Shown in pieces: positions 23,034 through 33,852 of a stretch of DNA of 64,000 nt (the stretch's first letter is position 1; every line of letters starts with the position of its first letter). The DNA lies in NCBI GenBank assembly GCA_020631735.1, contig CM036159.1, positions 16,593,511 to 16,657,510 on the forward strand, read 5' to 3'. A program made the position numbers and the translations under genes. The notes under the pieces are model-generated. The model was not told where the DNA came from and made no database searches. It saw nothing but the letters and a program-made list of their open reading frames with translations. The stretch comes from Saccharum officinarum. Taxonomy: Eukaryota; Streptophyta; Magnoliopsida; Poales; Poaceae.

Positions 23034-23048
23034 CAACAAGGGGGAGAT
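23034..23048 (+). promoter_or_regulatory. C2 polypurine tract
   Basis: The aacaagggggagat stretch immediately precedes the TGAAAG LTR start; the same motif precedes the C3 3' LTR. Confidence 0.85.
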
Positions 23049-24925
23049 TGAAAGTCCTATGTTTGGTGTTGGTAATTAGTGACAATGCCTAAGTACTAAT
23101 CCCATGCCTAAGTTGTATGTAGCATATGAGGATTAGTACACTCCAAGGTTGGTGGCAAGATGGACATGGTGATCATGATGGCCACACTTGGATTTGGACG
23201 CAACCCTACGTGATCAAGGCAAAGGTATATGCTTAAGGGTTGTGTTTTAGTAACCAAGACACCTAGTGGGTGTGGTTACATTATAGGATAGATAGCCGTA
23301 CTATAAAGAGGGGAATGACGCGGCTATTGAACTCCTAAGTGCCTCTAGATGTGCATTTCATGATCATATGCATTTGGATAGAACTAATATCGCCTCGAAA
23401 AATGATTGTGAAAATGCTAACACACTCACACATGACGAGATCACTTGGTGATGTTAGCACGTTTGCGACGGCGGTGGAGTTTGAGCGGTAGAAAGGGTTT
23501 GGTTCATCTCTCCCTCCCGCCGAGCGTGCAAGCGCGGGATTCAGGCAATTTTGGGGAAATGAAATGCCTATTTTCCACTTCGCCGGAAGTCGGAAAAAGA
23601 AACGCGAGGCAAACGGGGGTCACAGTGGTGACCGGACGCTGGACCGGACGCGGTCACTGTTTGACCGGACGCGTCCGGTCAGTGTCCAGTATCTGCGCGT
23701 TTTTTAGTTGTTTGATCGAACGCGAGGCGCGTCCGGTCACAGGCGACCGGACGCGTCCGGTCGTCCAGGGAGCTTACTGGACTCCAACCGGACGCGGGCA
23801 CTGTGGCGTCCGGTCAGTTCTTCAGCGCGTCCGGTCAGTTACGGGACCGGTGCGTCCGGTCGTGACCGGCGCGTCCGGTCGTTGCGACCGGCGCGTCCGG
23901 TCGGTGCTTCGCGAAACTAGCCGTTGCGCGACCGACGCGTCCGGTCAGTTGGACCAGCGCGTCCGGTCAGCCCGATTTCGGCTGTTTAAGTTTCTAACGG
24001 CTATATTCGAAGGGGTACGTCTATAAATACTCGTTGGCCGGCTCAAGGCTCTCTCTCTCGAACATTTGATATACTTGTGGGCACTTTGAGCTAAGCAACT
24101 CCCCTCCCACTCATCTCTCTTGCTTCTTTGCATATTCAAAGTGAGATTGAGTGATCCAAGTGCATTTGCATTGTGAGATAGCATCTAGTTGGCACTTGGT
24201 GGTTGATTTGCTGCGGGATTCTTGTTTCTCTTGGTGGTTGCCGCCACCTAGATGGCTTGGAGCAGCTTGGAGGCGTTGGCAAGAGTTGGTGTTTGTTCTT
24301 GGCCACCTCCGGTGATTGTGAGGGGTTTGTGCCTACCTCGGCGAAGCGCCAAAGGCAACATTAGTATATTGCTCGTGTCATTGCAACCTTTTGCCATTTG
24401 GTAGGTTCTTGTGGCGCCTTTTGAGAGGCTCGGTGTGAGACCGATTAGCCACCGAACCACGTGGTAAAGAGGGACACAACGGGGACTAGCGTGCCGGCAA
24501 GCACGTGAACCTCGGGATAAATCTTCGTGTCATCATTCTTATTGTGTTTGATCGATCCCGGTGGTTGTATATTGTGGTATTCATCTCTTGATCATATTGA
24601 TTGGTTGGCTCAATACTTCGCCCCTCGGTGATATCCTCCTAACTCTCTCTTGTATTAATTTCTTAGTTACCTTGCTAGTTTGTTAGTGTTTCTCTTAGCT
24701 TGTGTAGCTAGCTAGCTTTAGTTGTAGTTAAATTGTGCGGTTTGACTTGTGCGGTTGAGTGCAAATTTATTAGAATTGTGAATTGGTTAGGTGGCTTGCA
24801 AACACCCCGTAGGCTAAGCAAAACTCGCTTCTCGCTATTTGTTTTATTGATAAACTTGTTTAGCTTGTCTTTGTAGAAAATTTTAATAGGCTATTCACCC
24901 CCCCTCTAGCCATCAAGACCTTTCA
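23049..24925 (+). repeat. C2 3' LTR (1877 bp)
   Basis: Near-identical to the 5' LTR. The main difference is a loss of about 45 bp inside the GTCCGGTC array (array at about 23630-23970), plus a few substitutions and one-base length changes. TATA at 24022-24029. Ends CTTTCA before atact. Confidence 0.95.
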
Positions 24926-24930
24926 ATACT
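24926..24930. repeat. Target-site duplication of C2, right copy (atact)
   Basis: Identical to 14458-14462. Confidence 0.93.
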
Positions 24931-25640
24931 TCATCGTTTTCTCGTTCCGCTTGATCGCCCTTGTCACTTATGAGCTACTCTCCATATGTGTATCACTAAA
25001 ACACATGTTTTAGCTCATGAAACACTTCCATGCTTTCACCACTTTTTCAACCTCCAGCGCAATGGAAAATAGGTATTTCATTTCCCTGAAAACGCCTGAA
25101 TCCCACCGAGCAAGCTTGGCAGGAGGGAGAGCGAACCCAAACCCCTCTACCGCTTAAACACCGCCGCCTTTGCAAATGTGCCAACACCATCATGTGAAAA
25201 TCACCATGTGCATGTGTGTTAGCATTTTCATAATCATTTTCCAAGGCGATATGTTAGCTCTCTACTAGATCCTAATGCATATGCTCAAGAAGATGACCTA
25301 GTAGCACTTGATCCACGAGCTAACCGTGATTGCCTCTCTTGATAGTCGGCTATCAATCCTAAACCCAGTCAATCACTTCTCTACTCATCTTAGACCGGCA
25401 AAAGCAAACCCTATGATTATACCTTTGCCTTGATCACTTTGTTCCATGTCCATCTCCACATGCTTGATCACCTTGATCATCATTTTATGTGCATGCACCA
25501 TCTCTTTGTGATCTTGTGGCCATCACTCCATGCCACATGCACCTTCATCACATGTGTTGCTTATGCCAAACCTAAACCACTTAACACATGGCATTAGCAA
25601 CTTAGTGTCATTAATTACCAAAATCAAACTTGGGCTTTCA
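24931..25640 (-). repeat. C1 5' LTR, upstream portion (U3 start)
   Basis: Its reverse complement begins TGAAAGCCCAAGTTTG and aligns along its length with the C3 LTR start (for example the shared gccgactatcaagag and gcaatcacggttagctcg blocks). It rejoins 14462 across the C2 insertion. Total LTR length without C2 is about 2140 bp. Confidence 0.9.
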
Positions 25641-25761
25641 AACCATATGTGCCCAGCTGGCGGACGTCGATGGTAGGGTGGCCGATAAGTTCTTTTTGGC
25701 AACTACGATGCCCTCCTCTTCTTGGTTCATCTTTTCCCTAACTTTTGCTTACTTCTATCAG

Positions 25762-26087
25762 AACTGGAGATGGAGCTATAAACGCTCCGCCAGGCCGTGG
25801 ACACAATCGCGTTTTACATGCGTGCCCAGGGCGACCGTCTCGAGGAGTGCCTCCTTGACATCCCTGAGCGTGTCCGGGGTGCAGTGGAGTATGGTGTCCA
25901 CCGTGGGGTGGCCATCGCCCTGGCCGCAGCCTAGGTCCGGTCGGGCTGTGATCTTTGCTTCCTGGTCAGCTTCTCAGAGGGTGAGGGGGTGGCTGATCAT
26001 GAGAGGCTTGTAGAGGACTTCGACGAGGCTGCGGACGCCATCGTCGCCGAAGTGCCTACCGAGGAGGTCATCCTTGAGGCCCTATAG
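25762..26087 (+). pseudogene. C-terminal exon of a gypsy-type transposon gene (PF04195-associated)
   Basis: After a splice-acceptor-like ttctatcag the plus-strand frame reads a segment with MRAQGDRLEECLLD, VRGAVEYGVHRGVAIALA, an in-frame TAG, then ERLVEDFDEAADAIVAEVP, ending at TAG 26085-26087. It resembles the last exon of the antisense gene in G1 (HHGVKRAMAVIQSGF...), which places it as the C-terminus of that family. Stops show it is dead. Its 5' part is missing because C1 was inserted at 25640. Confidence 0.6.
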
Positions 26088-27306
26088 TTTGTACTTAGGG
26101 CCAGCCTCTCATGAATAAAAATGATCTATTTTTGTCCTCCATTATTTATGGAATTTCGTTTGTGTTTCAAATGTTGCTTGTCACAGTCGGACGGTTAATC
26201 CCTAAATTGGTAGGGCCTTAGTTGGTACCGATCATCTTTCGCAGACTTACTAGTCTACCTTTTCCCTATGTTATGAGCATTTTTCTGTCTTCTCGTGACT
26301 TGGCGCTAGGTATTTCATGAGGCTAACCCCCGCGCCCTGTGCGCGGTGTCGGATTGTGGGGTCAGGACGCCTATGGTGCTCTCACACCCGGGCATCTGCC
26401 TCTTAGTTCATCTGTGACCTTGCATAGGGTCTCTTTGTGATTCCAAGCCCCTAAGCTCCCACGTGCAGCGGGGGGTCCATCCGAGGAGTCAGTTCGTCTT
26501 TCATTCGTTACCCTCACGTGTTTTACCGATACCGTTTTACCGATAAAACAGAGGGGTTGAGCCGTGCCACGATTTTCCTTGATGGACGAATCATGGTGCT
26601 CGGTGAGCTATTAACGGGTTGGTCTGAGTGGGGCCCTAGTTCCCATTTGCAGGGATCCGACTTGGGTTGGCTAGCGACTGACTCTAGTTCTTGACGACTA
26701 GTCCATATAGTTCCCGGGTCCGTTCGACCGGTCCCGAGGGCTCATTGCCTTTCCTCAGGGAAAAACCATGTTCCGGGTACAGTCAAGATTCGAACATAGG
26801 TCTAGGTGGCCATGGCACACGTGTGCCCAGGTACTGGCTGCTAGCGGGCCCATCCCTTTGTGCCCCTCACTCTGTGGGCGCCTAGAGCGGCCATCGAACC
26901 CTCCGATGGGCTAGCCTTCGAACTCTTGGGCCTTATTGGGCTGTAAGAGCGTTTTCAGCTCTATATCCCTTTCTTACCTGTGACGGTTCCTGGCCCGGTG
27001 GTGCATCTTTTGAGGGAGCAACCGGTCAGTGGTACACGCGTAGCTGGTCAAAACGACGCAATGGTTTTGATGGGACGGGACGGTGCGTGAGTCTAGGTAG
27101 GCGGTTCGCCTTCCATTTCCCCTTCTTAAATACAGGGGGTTTCCCCTGCTTTCTCTCCACACACAAACCGTTATCCTACCCCCCCTTCACTTCCAAGCCA
27201 CCGCCCATGCTCGTGTTTCTCGCCGTCGCCGTCGCCACAGCACAGTTAAGGTTAGAGTTCGTGCCGTTGTCGAAGCTTTCACCTCCGGGCTCCCATTATT
27301 TTAGCG
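26088..27306. other. Non-coding stretch between two gypsy-type transposon gene fragments
   Basis: About 1.2 kb of mixed composition with no supported ORF. Near its right end, cttaaataca (about 27124-27133) followed by a pyrimidine-rich leader could be the promoter of the next gene fragment. I could not identify LTR ends in it. Confidence 0.5.
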
Positions 27307-28176
27307 ATGGACGTGTGGCCTTGTTTTGACATCACCCATTCACGGATGGAGGGCCTCATGAAGAAGGGCCTCCTTCGTGTAAGGACCGCTATGAATGAGT
27401 GGATCATACCTGATAATGAGGACAAGCCAATGCCGCCAGATGGGTATGTCATCTCCTTCATCCCCCTCAACGAGCGTGGCCTGGTGATGCCCCTACACCG
27501 GTTCCTCCGAGGGTTGCTAGACTACTATGACATCGAGCTGTAGCACTTGAACCCTAACAGGATCCAGCACATCACGGCCTTCGTCGCGTTGTGCGAGGGG
27601 TTCCTAGGGATCGACCCACACTTCGAGTTGTGGAGGTACTTCTTCGCTGTCTCCCTGCACAAGAGGGTGGAGAGAGGGAAGAGGAAGAAGAGAGAGTTTA
27701 AGGTACCGGTGGGAAGCGCGAGCATCCGTCTTTGAGGGAACTGGGTGGCGCAGTACATGTCACTCTCGTTGACGATGTCCAACAAAGGGTGGCACAAACA
27801 TTGGTTCTACTTGAGGAACGACCCCACCACCCCCTTCTCGACCATCTTCGGCAGCTTCATCGAGTTGGTGCCGAAGATGTGGGTGTGGGGTCCCCCCGCC
27901 AAGGAGCAAGATAGGCTAGAGGACCATCGGAAGGCCATTGCCATCTTGAAGGAACGTGGCCTCCACGGAGTCCGCGTTATTGGGGCGTAACATGTGAGGA
28001 GGCTCGTGCCATTGATGGTGCACGCCCTCCCAATGTACCAGATGACGCCCCAATCACCGCTCGACAGGACGGTGATGCTCACCAGGGATGCCCTCAGTGT
28101 TGGTGAGGTGGAGCAGCATCTCAAGAAGGCGATGGAGGTGCCAATGTCATCACCGGGGGAGATCGTCTCTATATAC
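27307..28176 (+). pseudogene. N-terminal part of a gypsy-type transposon gene (PF04195-like)
   Basis: It starts at ATG 27307 and keeps one frame to the C3 insertion. It shows the family block GYVISFIPLNERGLVMPLHRF, LLDYYDIEL, NRIQHITAFVALCEGFLGI, FELWRYFFAVSLHKR and WFYLRNDPTTPF. Stops at 27541 (TAG), 27733 (TGA) and 27988 (TAA) interrupt it; the first two fit C to T changes. It corresponds to the N-terminal region of the antisense gene in G1 but is clearly diverged. C3 cuts it after VSI, and the rest is not visible in the window. Confidence 0.75.
28172..28176. repeat. Putative target-site duplication of C3, left copy (tatac)
   Basis: tatac directly precedes the C3 LTR start. The expected right copy after 52889 is replaced by the end of T2, so the duplication cannot be confirmed here. 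Confidence 0.5.
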
Positions 28177-28906
28177 TGAAAGCCCAAGTTTGGTTTTGGA
28201 AATTGAGTGACACCAAAGTTGCTAATGTTATGTGATCAAGTGTGATTAAGCTAGGCATAAGCAACATGTGATGGAGTTAGAAATGACATGGAGAGATGGC
28301 CACAAGACCACATGATTTGGTGCATGAAATGATAAGCAAGATCATGAAGGAATGCACATAAAATGATGGACATGATAATCAAGTGGAGGAGAAGGATCTA
28401 AGAGCGCAAGACAAAGGTATAACCATAGGGTTTTCCTTTTGCTAGCCTAAGATGAGTAGAGAAGTGATTGACTGGGTTTAGGATACATAGCCGACTATCA
28501 AGAGGGGCAATCACGGTTAGCTCGGGAATCAAGTGCCACTAGATTAATGTCTTGAGCATATGCATTAGAATCTAGTTGAGAGCCAATATAACCCTTTGAA
28601 AATGTTTGTAAAATACTAACACACATGCACATGGTGGTGTATACTTGGTGGTGTTGGCACATTTGCAAAGGAGAAGGTGTTGGAGTTGATTTTGATCAAC
28701 TTGGCGAAGGGAGAAAGGTTTTTCGGTGTTCTTCAGACACTAGGATGGCTCTTGGAGTGGAATACTGCTTTGATCCATTGTGACTTGGATAAAGTGTCCA
28801 TATGGGTTATGTAGCCCTCTGAGTAAGCTTTCCAAAATGTTCAAGATCATTGAAATTGGAGTTCGGAGCTAAGAGTTATCGCCGTTTTACCGAAGAGTGG
28901 TCTGTG

Positions 28907-29210
28907 ACTGGACTCGTGACCGGACATGTCCGGTCAGCACCTGCGCATCCAGTCAGCGCATCTGGTCAGTGTTTTTCACGAGTGAAAGTGACCGGACGCT
29001 ACAACGAGTCTGGTCAGTGATGACCGGACGTGTCCGATCGTGTTGGGAGCTTACTGGAACCTCTCTGTTCGCTGTTTCGCTATGACCTGCACGTCCGGTC
29101 CCGTTAGTGACCTGCGTGTCCAGTCAATACAAGTTTATACGTGCGAAAACTAGCTGTTGGAGCATGCTAGTGACCTGCGTGTCCGGTCAATTCGACTGGC
29201 ACGTCCGGTC
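28907..29210 (+). repeat. CGTCCGGTC motif array in the C3 5' LTR
   Basis: Repeated tgaccggac, gtgtccggtc and gcgtgtccggtc-like units, more decayed (many gcatcc/tgtcc variants) than in C2, in the same place relative to the TATA box. Confidence 0.75.
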
Positions 29211-29262
29211 GATCCGAAAATTTGCCCAGTGAAGGGGTAACGACCATATTCGTTTGTGGGGC

Positions 29263-29270
29263 TATAAATA
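29263..29270 (+). promoter_or_regulatory. TATA box of the C3 5' LTR
   Basis: tataaata after ggggc; matched in the 3' LTR at 52080-52087. Confidence 0.7.
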
Positions 29271-30074
29271 GATGGTGACCGGGTTTGGGGCTTCTCTCTT
29301 GGACATTTGAGATCTTGAGACATCCTTTGAGCTAGAGAACAACCCCTCTACTCATCTCTTTGCTTGGTTGCACATGTTGAGTGAGATTGAGTGAGATTCA
29401 AGTGTATTACTTGAGAGTTGCATTCTAGAGGCACTTGTTCTTCGAGTTGATGCGGATTTCTTGTTACTCTTTCGTGTTTCCCGACACGGTAGACGGCTTG
29501 GAGCAGCGAAGGTGATTGAGCTCGCAATTAGAGATTGTTGGAGCCCTCATCAAGTATTGTAAGGGGTTCTTGATCCTTTCCCGCGAGAGTTCGTGAATTG
29601 GATACTCTAGTGGAGCTCGTGGCTTGGAGGATCCCCATCTTGTGTGCGGTTGTGCGACGCCCGTCGAGGGCTTGGCTCTTGATAGTCGATTAGCTCACGA
29701 ACCGACAAATGGGTGTATCACCACAACAGAGAGTAGCTTGCCGGGAAGCAAGTGAACCTCGGGATAAATTCTTGTGCCATTCTCTTCCCAAGGATTTCTC
29801 TTGTGTGATTAATTGATTGGTACTTCACATCTCTACACGACGGTATAATTACTTGAAGCTCTTATCTCGCATTACTTCTTGTATCTAGCTTGTAGTTGTT
29901 GTTGTGTTTAGTGGATAGCCTTGTATTAGACTTGTATAGGTGGCTTGCTTAATTAGTTAGAGCTAGTGCATTTTGCTTCATCACATTTTGTACTAACACA
30001 TGTGGTTAAGTAATTCTTGTAGAAGTTTTAAATAGGCTATTCACCCCTCCTCTAGCCTATTTGGACCTTACAAG

Positions 30075-30087
30075 TGATATCAGAGCC
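30075..30087 (+). promoter_or_regulatory. C3 primer-binding site (initiator Met tRNA)
   Basis: TGATATCAGAGCC two bases after the LTR end, one base from the canonical TGGTATCAGAGCC. Confidence 0.8.
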
Positions 30088-30132
30088 GAGACACCGTTTA
30101 TTTGAGGCTTAACAACCTACGATGAAGAAGAA

Positions 30133-32196
30133 ATGGCTCAATTAAGCTTGCACATCAACAACACCAAGAAGGAACCACACTTTGATGGCACAAATTATGT
30201 ATATTGGAAGGTTAAGATGACCGCATACCTCAAGTCAATCAATAGAGAAGTGTGGAAGGTCACCGAAACCAAATTTGAGGTTATTAATCCGGAAGCACCA
30301 ACACCGGTGAAGGAGAAGAAGCTCCAATGCAATGACATTGCCATTAGTGCTCTTTATGAGGCACTAGATGATAAGACCTTTGAGCAAGTGAAGAACATTA
30401 AGATTGCTCATGATGCATGGGCAAAACTTGAGGAAACATATGAAGGCACCGAAGGCACCAAGACCGCCAAAGCGTACATTCTCCAAGAAAAGTTTTCTAG
30501 CTTCAATATGCAAGAAGATGAGAGTGTGCCGGAGATGTTTTATAGATTGCAAGTCATTGTGAGTAAGCTCAAGACACTTGGTGAGGAGTTCAAGGACAAT
30601 CAACTCTCCATGAAGTTCTTGAGAAGCTTACCCAAGAGGTTTGACATGTTGATCACCATACTTGTGAGGACAACATTGAAAGATTTAACTCCTCAACAAG
30701 TATTCCAAGAAGTGATGACCGATGATTCATATAGAGAAGATGATGAGAAAGAGGAGTTGGTCAAAAAGAAGAAGGAAAGTGAGAAGAAGGATGATGAGAA
30801 GAAGAAGAGTGTGGCATTCAAAGCCACCACATCCAAGGATAAGTCCAAGATTGAATCATCAAGTGGTGAAGACTTAAGTTCTTATAATAGTGATGACATT
30901 GATGAGAAGATAGCTCTCTTTGTCAAGCAATTTGGCAAATTCATAAAGAAGAAGGGCTATCGTGCAAGGAGGAGGAAGAACTCATCTAAGAAGAATGAGC
31001 AAACTATGAGATGCTTTAGATGTCATAGCAAGGACCATCTCATCGCCAAATGTATTTATGATAGTGATGATGAAGATGCTATCAAGAAGGAACGAAAGAA
31101 GCAAAAGAAGAAGCAAGAAAAGAAGGAGAGCTCTCATAAGAAGAAGAATGATTCTCATGTTGCTACATGGGATAGTGATGATTCCTCAAGTGATGATGAG
31201 GACTACAAAAAGAAGAGGCATGCTAGCATTGCTATTCAAGAGAAGAGCTCCATATTTGACACTCCATCATGCTTCATGGCTAAGGCCGCTAAGGTATCAT
31301 CCGAAGATAAGAGTGATCATGATAATGCTAGTGATAGTGATAGTGATGATAATGATCTAACTAAAGATGAACTAATCACTATGCTAGAAGATTGCACTCA
31401 ATATTTTAAAGAATCTAGAAAGGAGTGCAAGAGCTTGCTTAAGGATAAGAAAAACCTTATGCAAGAACTTGATGAGCTTAGGACATCTTATGAGAGTCTA
31501 AAGGTAGACCATAAGAAGCTTTAAAAGTCTCACTCTAAGCTTGAAGAAGCTCACTCCTCTCTTGTTGAAAAATGTGAAAACATGCCAACTAATGTTGAGA
31601 AAACTAAAACTTACAACATAGGCATATCATGTGATATAATTGATGAATCTTTTCATAAGCCTATTGTTTTTGCTCCCACTAACCCTTCATGTAGCACATC
31701 TACATTATCCTCATCTAGTAGTGACGGTCTCACTTGTGATTCCACACTAATAGTTGAGAATGAGAATCTCAATGAGGTAAAAGAGCTCAATCACACCTTA
31801 GCCATGGCTTATGGTGGTGAGGACCGCTTGCTTATATGCTTGGGTAGCCAAAGGGCGTCTCTCTATAAAGAGGGATTGGGCTATAACCCTAAGAAAGGCA
31901 AGACCGCTTTTGCTCCTCACAAGACTCATTTTGTAAAGAACAATGGTAGCTATTGCAAAAGTTGCAAGTAAGTTGGTCACATAGAGCAATATTGTATGAA
32001 CAAGAAATCCAATGCTAATGTATCCTCAATTAAGTTTGATTCTTTCTATATGCTTACCAAGGGTACTAATGGTGTTCATGCTAAGTTCATTGGTACACCA
32101 TGGATGGGCTCAAAGAAGAAAGCCATTTGAGTACCAAAGAGCTTGGTCACTAACCTTGGAGGACCCAAACAAGTTTGGGTACCTAAAAAGAATTGA
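30133..32196 (+). pseudogene. gag: C3 gag pseudogene
   Basis: It starts at ATG 30133 (MAQLSLHINNTKKEPHFDG) and is open for 463 codons to TAA 31522-31524. It has the gag domain (YWKVKMTAYLKSI, AHDAWAKLEETYEGT, VPEMFYRLQVIVSKLK), a Lys/Asp-rich linker, a zinc knuckle (CFRCHSKDHLIAKC) and the start of a coiled coil. The same frame continues after the stop with SCDIIDESFHKPIV and a second knuckle whose middle residue became a stop (CKSCK-stop-VGHIEQYC, 31969-31971). Another stop replaces a Trp near 32128. It ends at TGA 32194-32196. The TAA at 31522 is also in C1. Confidence 0.92.
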
Positions 32197-32209
32197 TCTT
32201 GTCTTGTAG

Positions 32210-33852
32210 GTCAATTACAAAGCCGGAGGAAGGCATTGGGTGCTTGATAGTGGGTGCACTCAACATATGACTGGGGATTCTTGTATGTTCAAATCAATTG
32301 ATACAAGTCAAAATGGTGGTTTTGATGCTATCACTTTCGGCAACAACAAGAAAGGCAAAGTCAAGGGGCTTGGTAAAATTGCTATCTCAAATGACATGAT
32401 CATATCTAATGTGTTGCTAGTTGAGAGCTTGGATTTCAATCTTTTGTCGGTGGCACAACTTTGTGATCTTGGCTTTAAGTGCATATTTGGTAGTGATGAT
32501 GTTGAAGTCTTAAGTGTTGATGGATCAAATTTGATATTCAAAGGATTTAGACATGGTAGCTTATACTTGGTTGACTTCAATGATAGTGAGACACAATTGA
32601 CTTCATGCTTGCTTAGCAAATCTAGTATGAGATGGTTGTGGCATAGAAGGCTTGGTCATGTTGGAATGAAACAATTGAACAAACTTTTGAAGCATGACTT
32701 AGTTAGAGGCTTGAAGGATGACACATTTAAGAAGGATAAACCTTGTAGTGCTTGTCAAGCCGGCAAACAAGATGAAAATGCACATCCTTGTAAAAGTGAA
32801 ATGAGCACATCAAAGGCATTTAAGCTATTGCACATGGACTTGTTTGGGCCAACAACATACACTAGCATTGGTGGCAACAAGTATGGTTTTGTGATAGTAG
32901 ACGACTACACTAGATACACTTGGGTGTTCTTTCTCTATGACAAGAGTGATGTCTATGATATATTCAAGTCTTTTGTCAAGAGAGTGCAAAATGAGTTTGA
33001 AATCACCATCAAGAAGATTAGAAGTGACAAATGAAGAATGGCACCTTTGTTAGTCAAGGCAAGTACATCAATGACATGATCAAAAAGTTTGGATTGTAAG
33101 ATGCTAAGCCAATGAGTATACCAATGGGCACAAATAATCAATTGGGTATTGATGATTGTAGAAACATGGTAGATTAAAAGCTATACTGGTCTATGATTGG
33201 AAGTTTGCTCTATGTCACCGCTTCTAGGCTGGATGTGATGTTTAGTGTGTGCAAGTGTGCAAGATATCAAGCTTCACCTAGAGAAAGTCACTTGAAAGCA
33301 ACCAAGAGAATATTGAGATATCTTAAGGGCACTCATGATGTTAGACTATGGTATCCCAAGGGATCTAATTTTAAGTTGATTGGATATTTGGATTCTGACT
33401 ATGGTGGTTGCAAGATTGATAGAATGAACACAAGTGGCACTTGTCAATTACTAGGAAGGTCTCTTGTTTCATGGTCATCAAAGAAATAAAATAGTGTTGC
33501 ATTATCTACCGCCGAGATCGAATACATTAGTGCCGATAGTTGTTGTGCATAATTGCTTTGGATGAAGGCCACTTTGAATGACTTTGGAATCAAATTTAAG
33601 AATGTGCCATTGTTTTGTGACAATGAAAGTGCAATCAAGATGACATAAAATCCAGTTCAACATTTAAGAACAAAGCACATTGACATAAGGCATCACTTCA
33701 TAAGAGACTATCAACAAAAGGGTGATATTAGCATTGAAAGCATTGGCACCGAAGATCAATTAGCCGACATATTCACAAAGCCACTTGATGAGAAAAGATT
33801 TTATAAGTTGAAGAATGAATTGAACATACTTGACTTCTCCAACTTGAAATGA
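32210..33852 (+). pseudogene. pol: C3 pol with deletion of integrase C-terminus and reverse transcriptase
   Basis: Protease VLDSGCTQHMTGD at 32240, GAG-pre-integrase WLWHRRLGHVGMKQLN near 32635 and the first part of the integrase core (LLHMDLFGP) up to IRSDK. At about 33030 the sequence jumps to a point equivalent to about 21047 in C2, removing roughly 1.6 kb: the rest of integrase and nearly all of RT. RNase H follows (33193-33852: SLLYVTASRLDVMFS, LSTAEIEYI, HIDIRHHFIRD) with several stops. This copy could move only with proteins from another element. Confidence 0.92.

Larger units (their letters stand above)
14463..24925 (+). mobile_element. C2: nearly complete Ty1/copia Sirevirus/Maximus retrotransposon
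   Basis: A 10.46-kb element bounded by LTRs of 1920 and 1877 bp with perfect 5-bp target duplications (atact). Internal order: primer site, gag, second gag region with zinc knuckle, protease, integrase, RT, RNase H, a 1.2-kb purine-repeat region, polypurine tract. The long LTRs, the CCGG-containing LTR repeats and the multiplied polypurine-like tracts fit the Sirevirus (SIRE/Maximus) lineage. The LTRs look almost identical apart from one deletion of about 45 bp, so the insertion is young. Three single-base frameshifts break the polyprotein. Confidence 0.95.
10373..25640 (-). mobile_element. C1: Ty1/copia Sirevirus, 5' part, interrupted by C2 and truncated by G1
   Basis: Reading on the minus strand from 25640: the LTR starts TGAAAGCCC, is broken at 24930/14462 by insertion of C2, resumes to 13033, and is followed by a primer site, gag and the start of pol until the G1 insertion at 10372. 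Without C2 the LTR is about 2.14 kb. The right flank is 25641 (aacca would be the target duplication); the other end is beyond the left edge. Gag and protease resemble C3 closely, including a shared stop in gag. Stops and frameshifts make the copy inactive. Confidence 0.9.
28177..30072 (+). repeat. C3 5' LTR (1896 bp)
   Basis: Starts TGAAAGCCC, ends GGACCTTACA. Contains a CGTCCGGTC-type array (about 28907-29210) and a TATA box at 29263-29270 (tataaata). Confidence 0.93.

Noticed and set aside
21867..23048. Envelope-like gene sometimes present in Sireviruses
   Set aside because: No ORF longer than about 70 codons and no transmembrane or coiled-coil pattern; the region is AT-rich with purine tracts.
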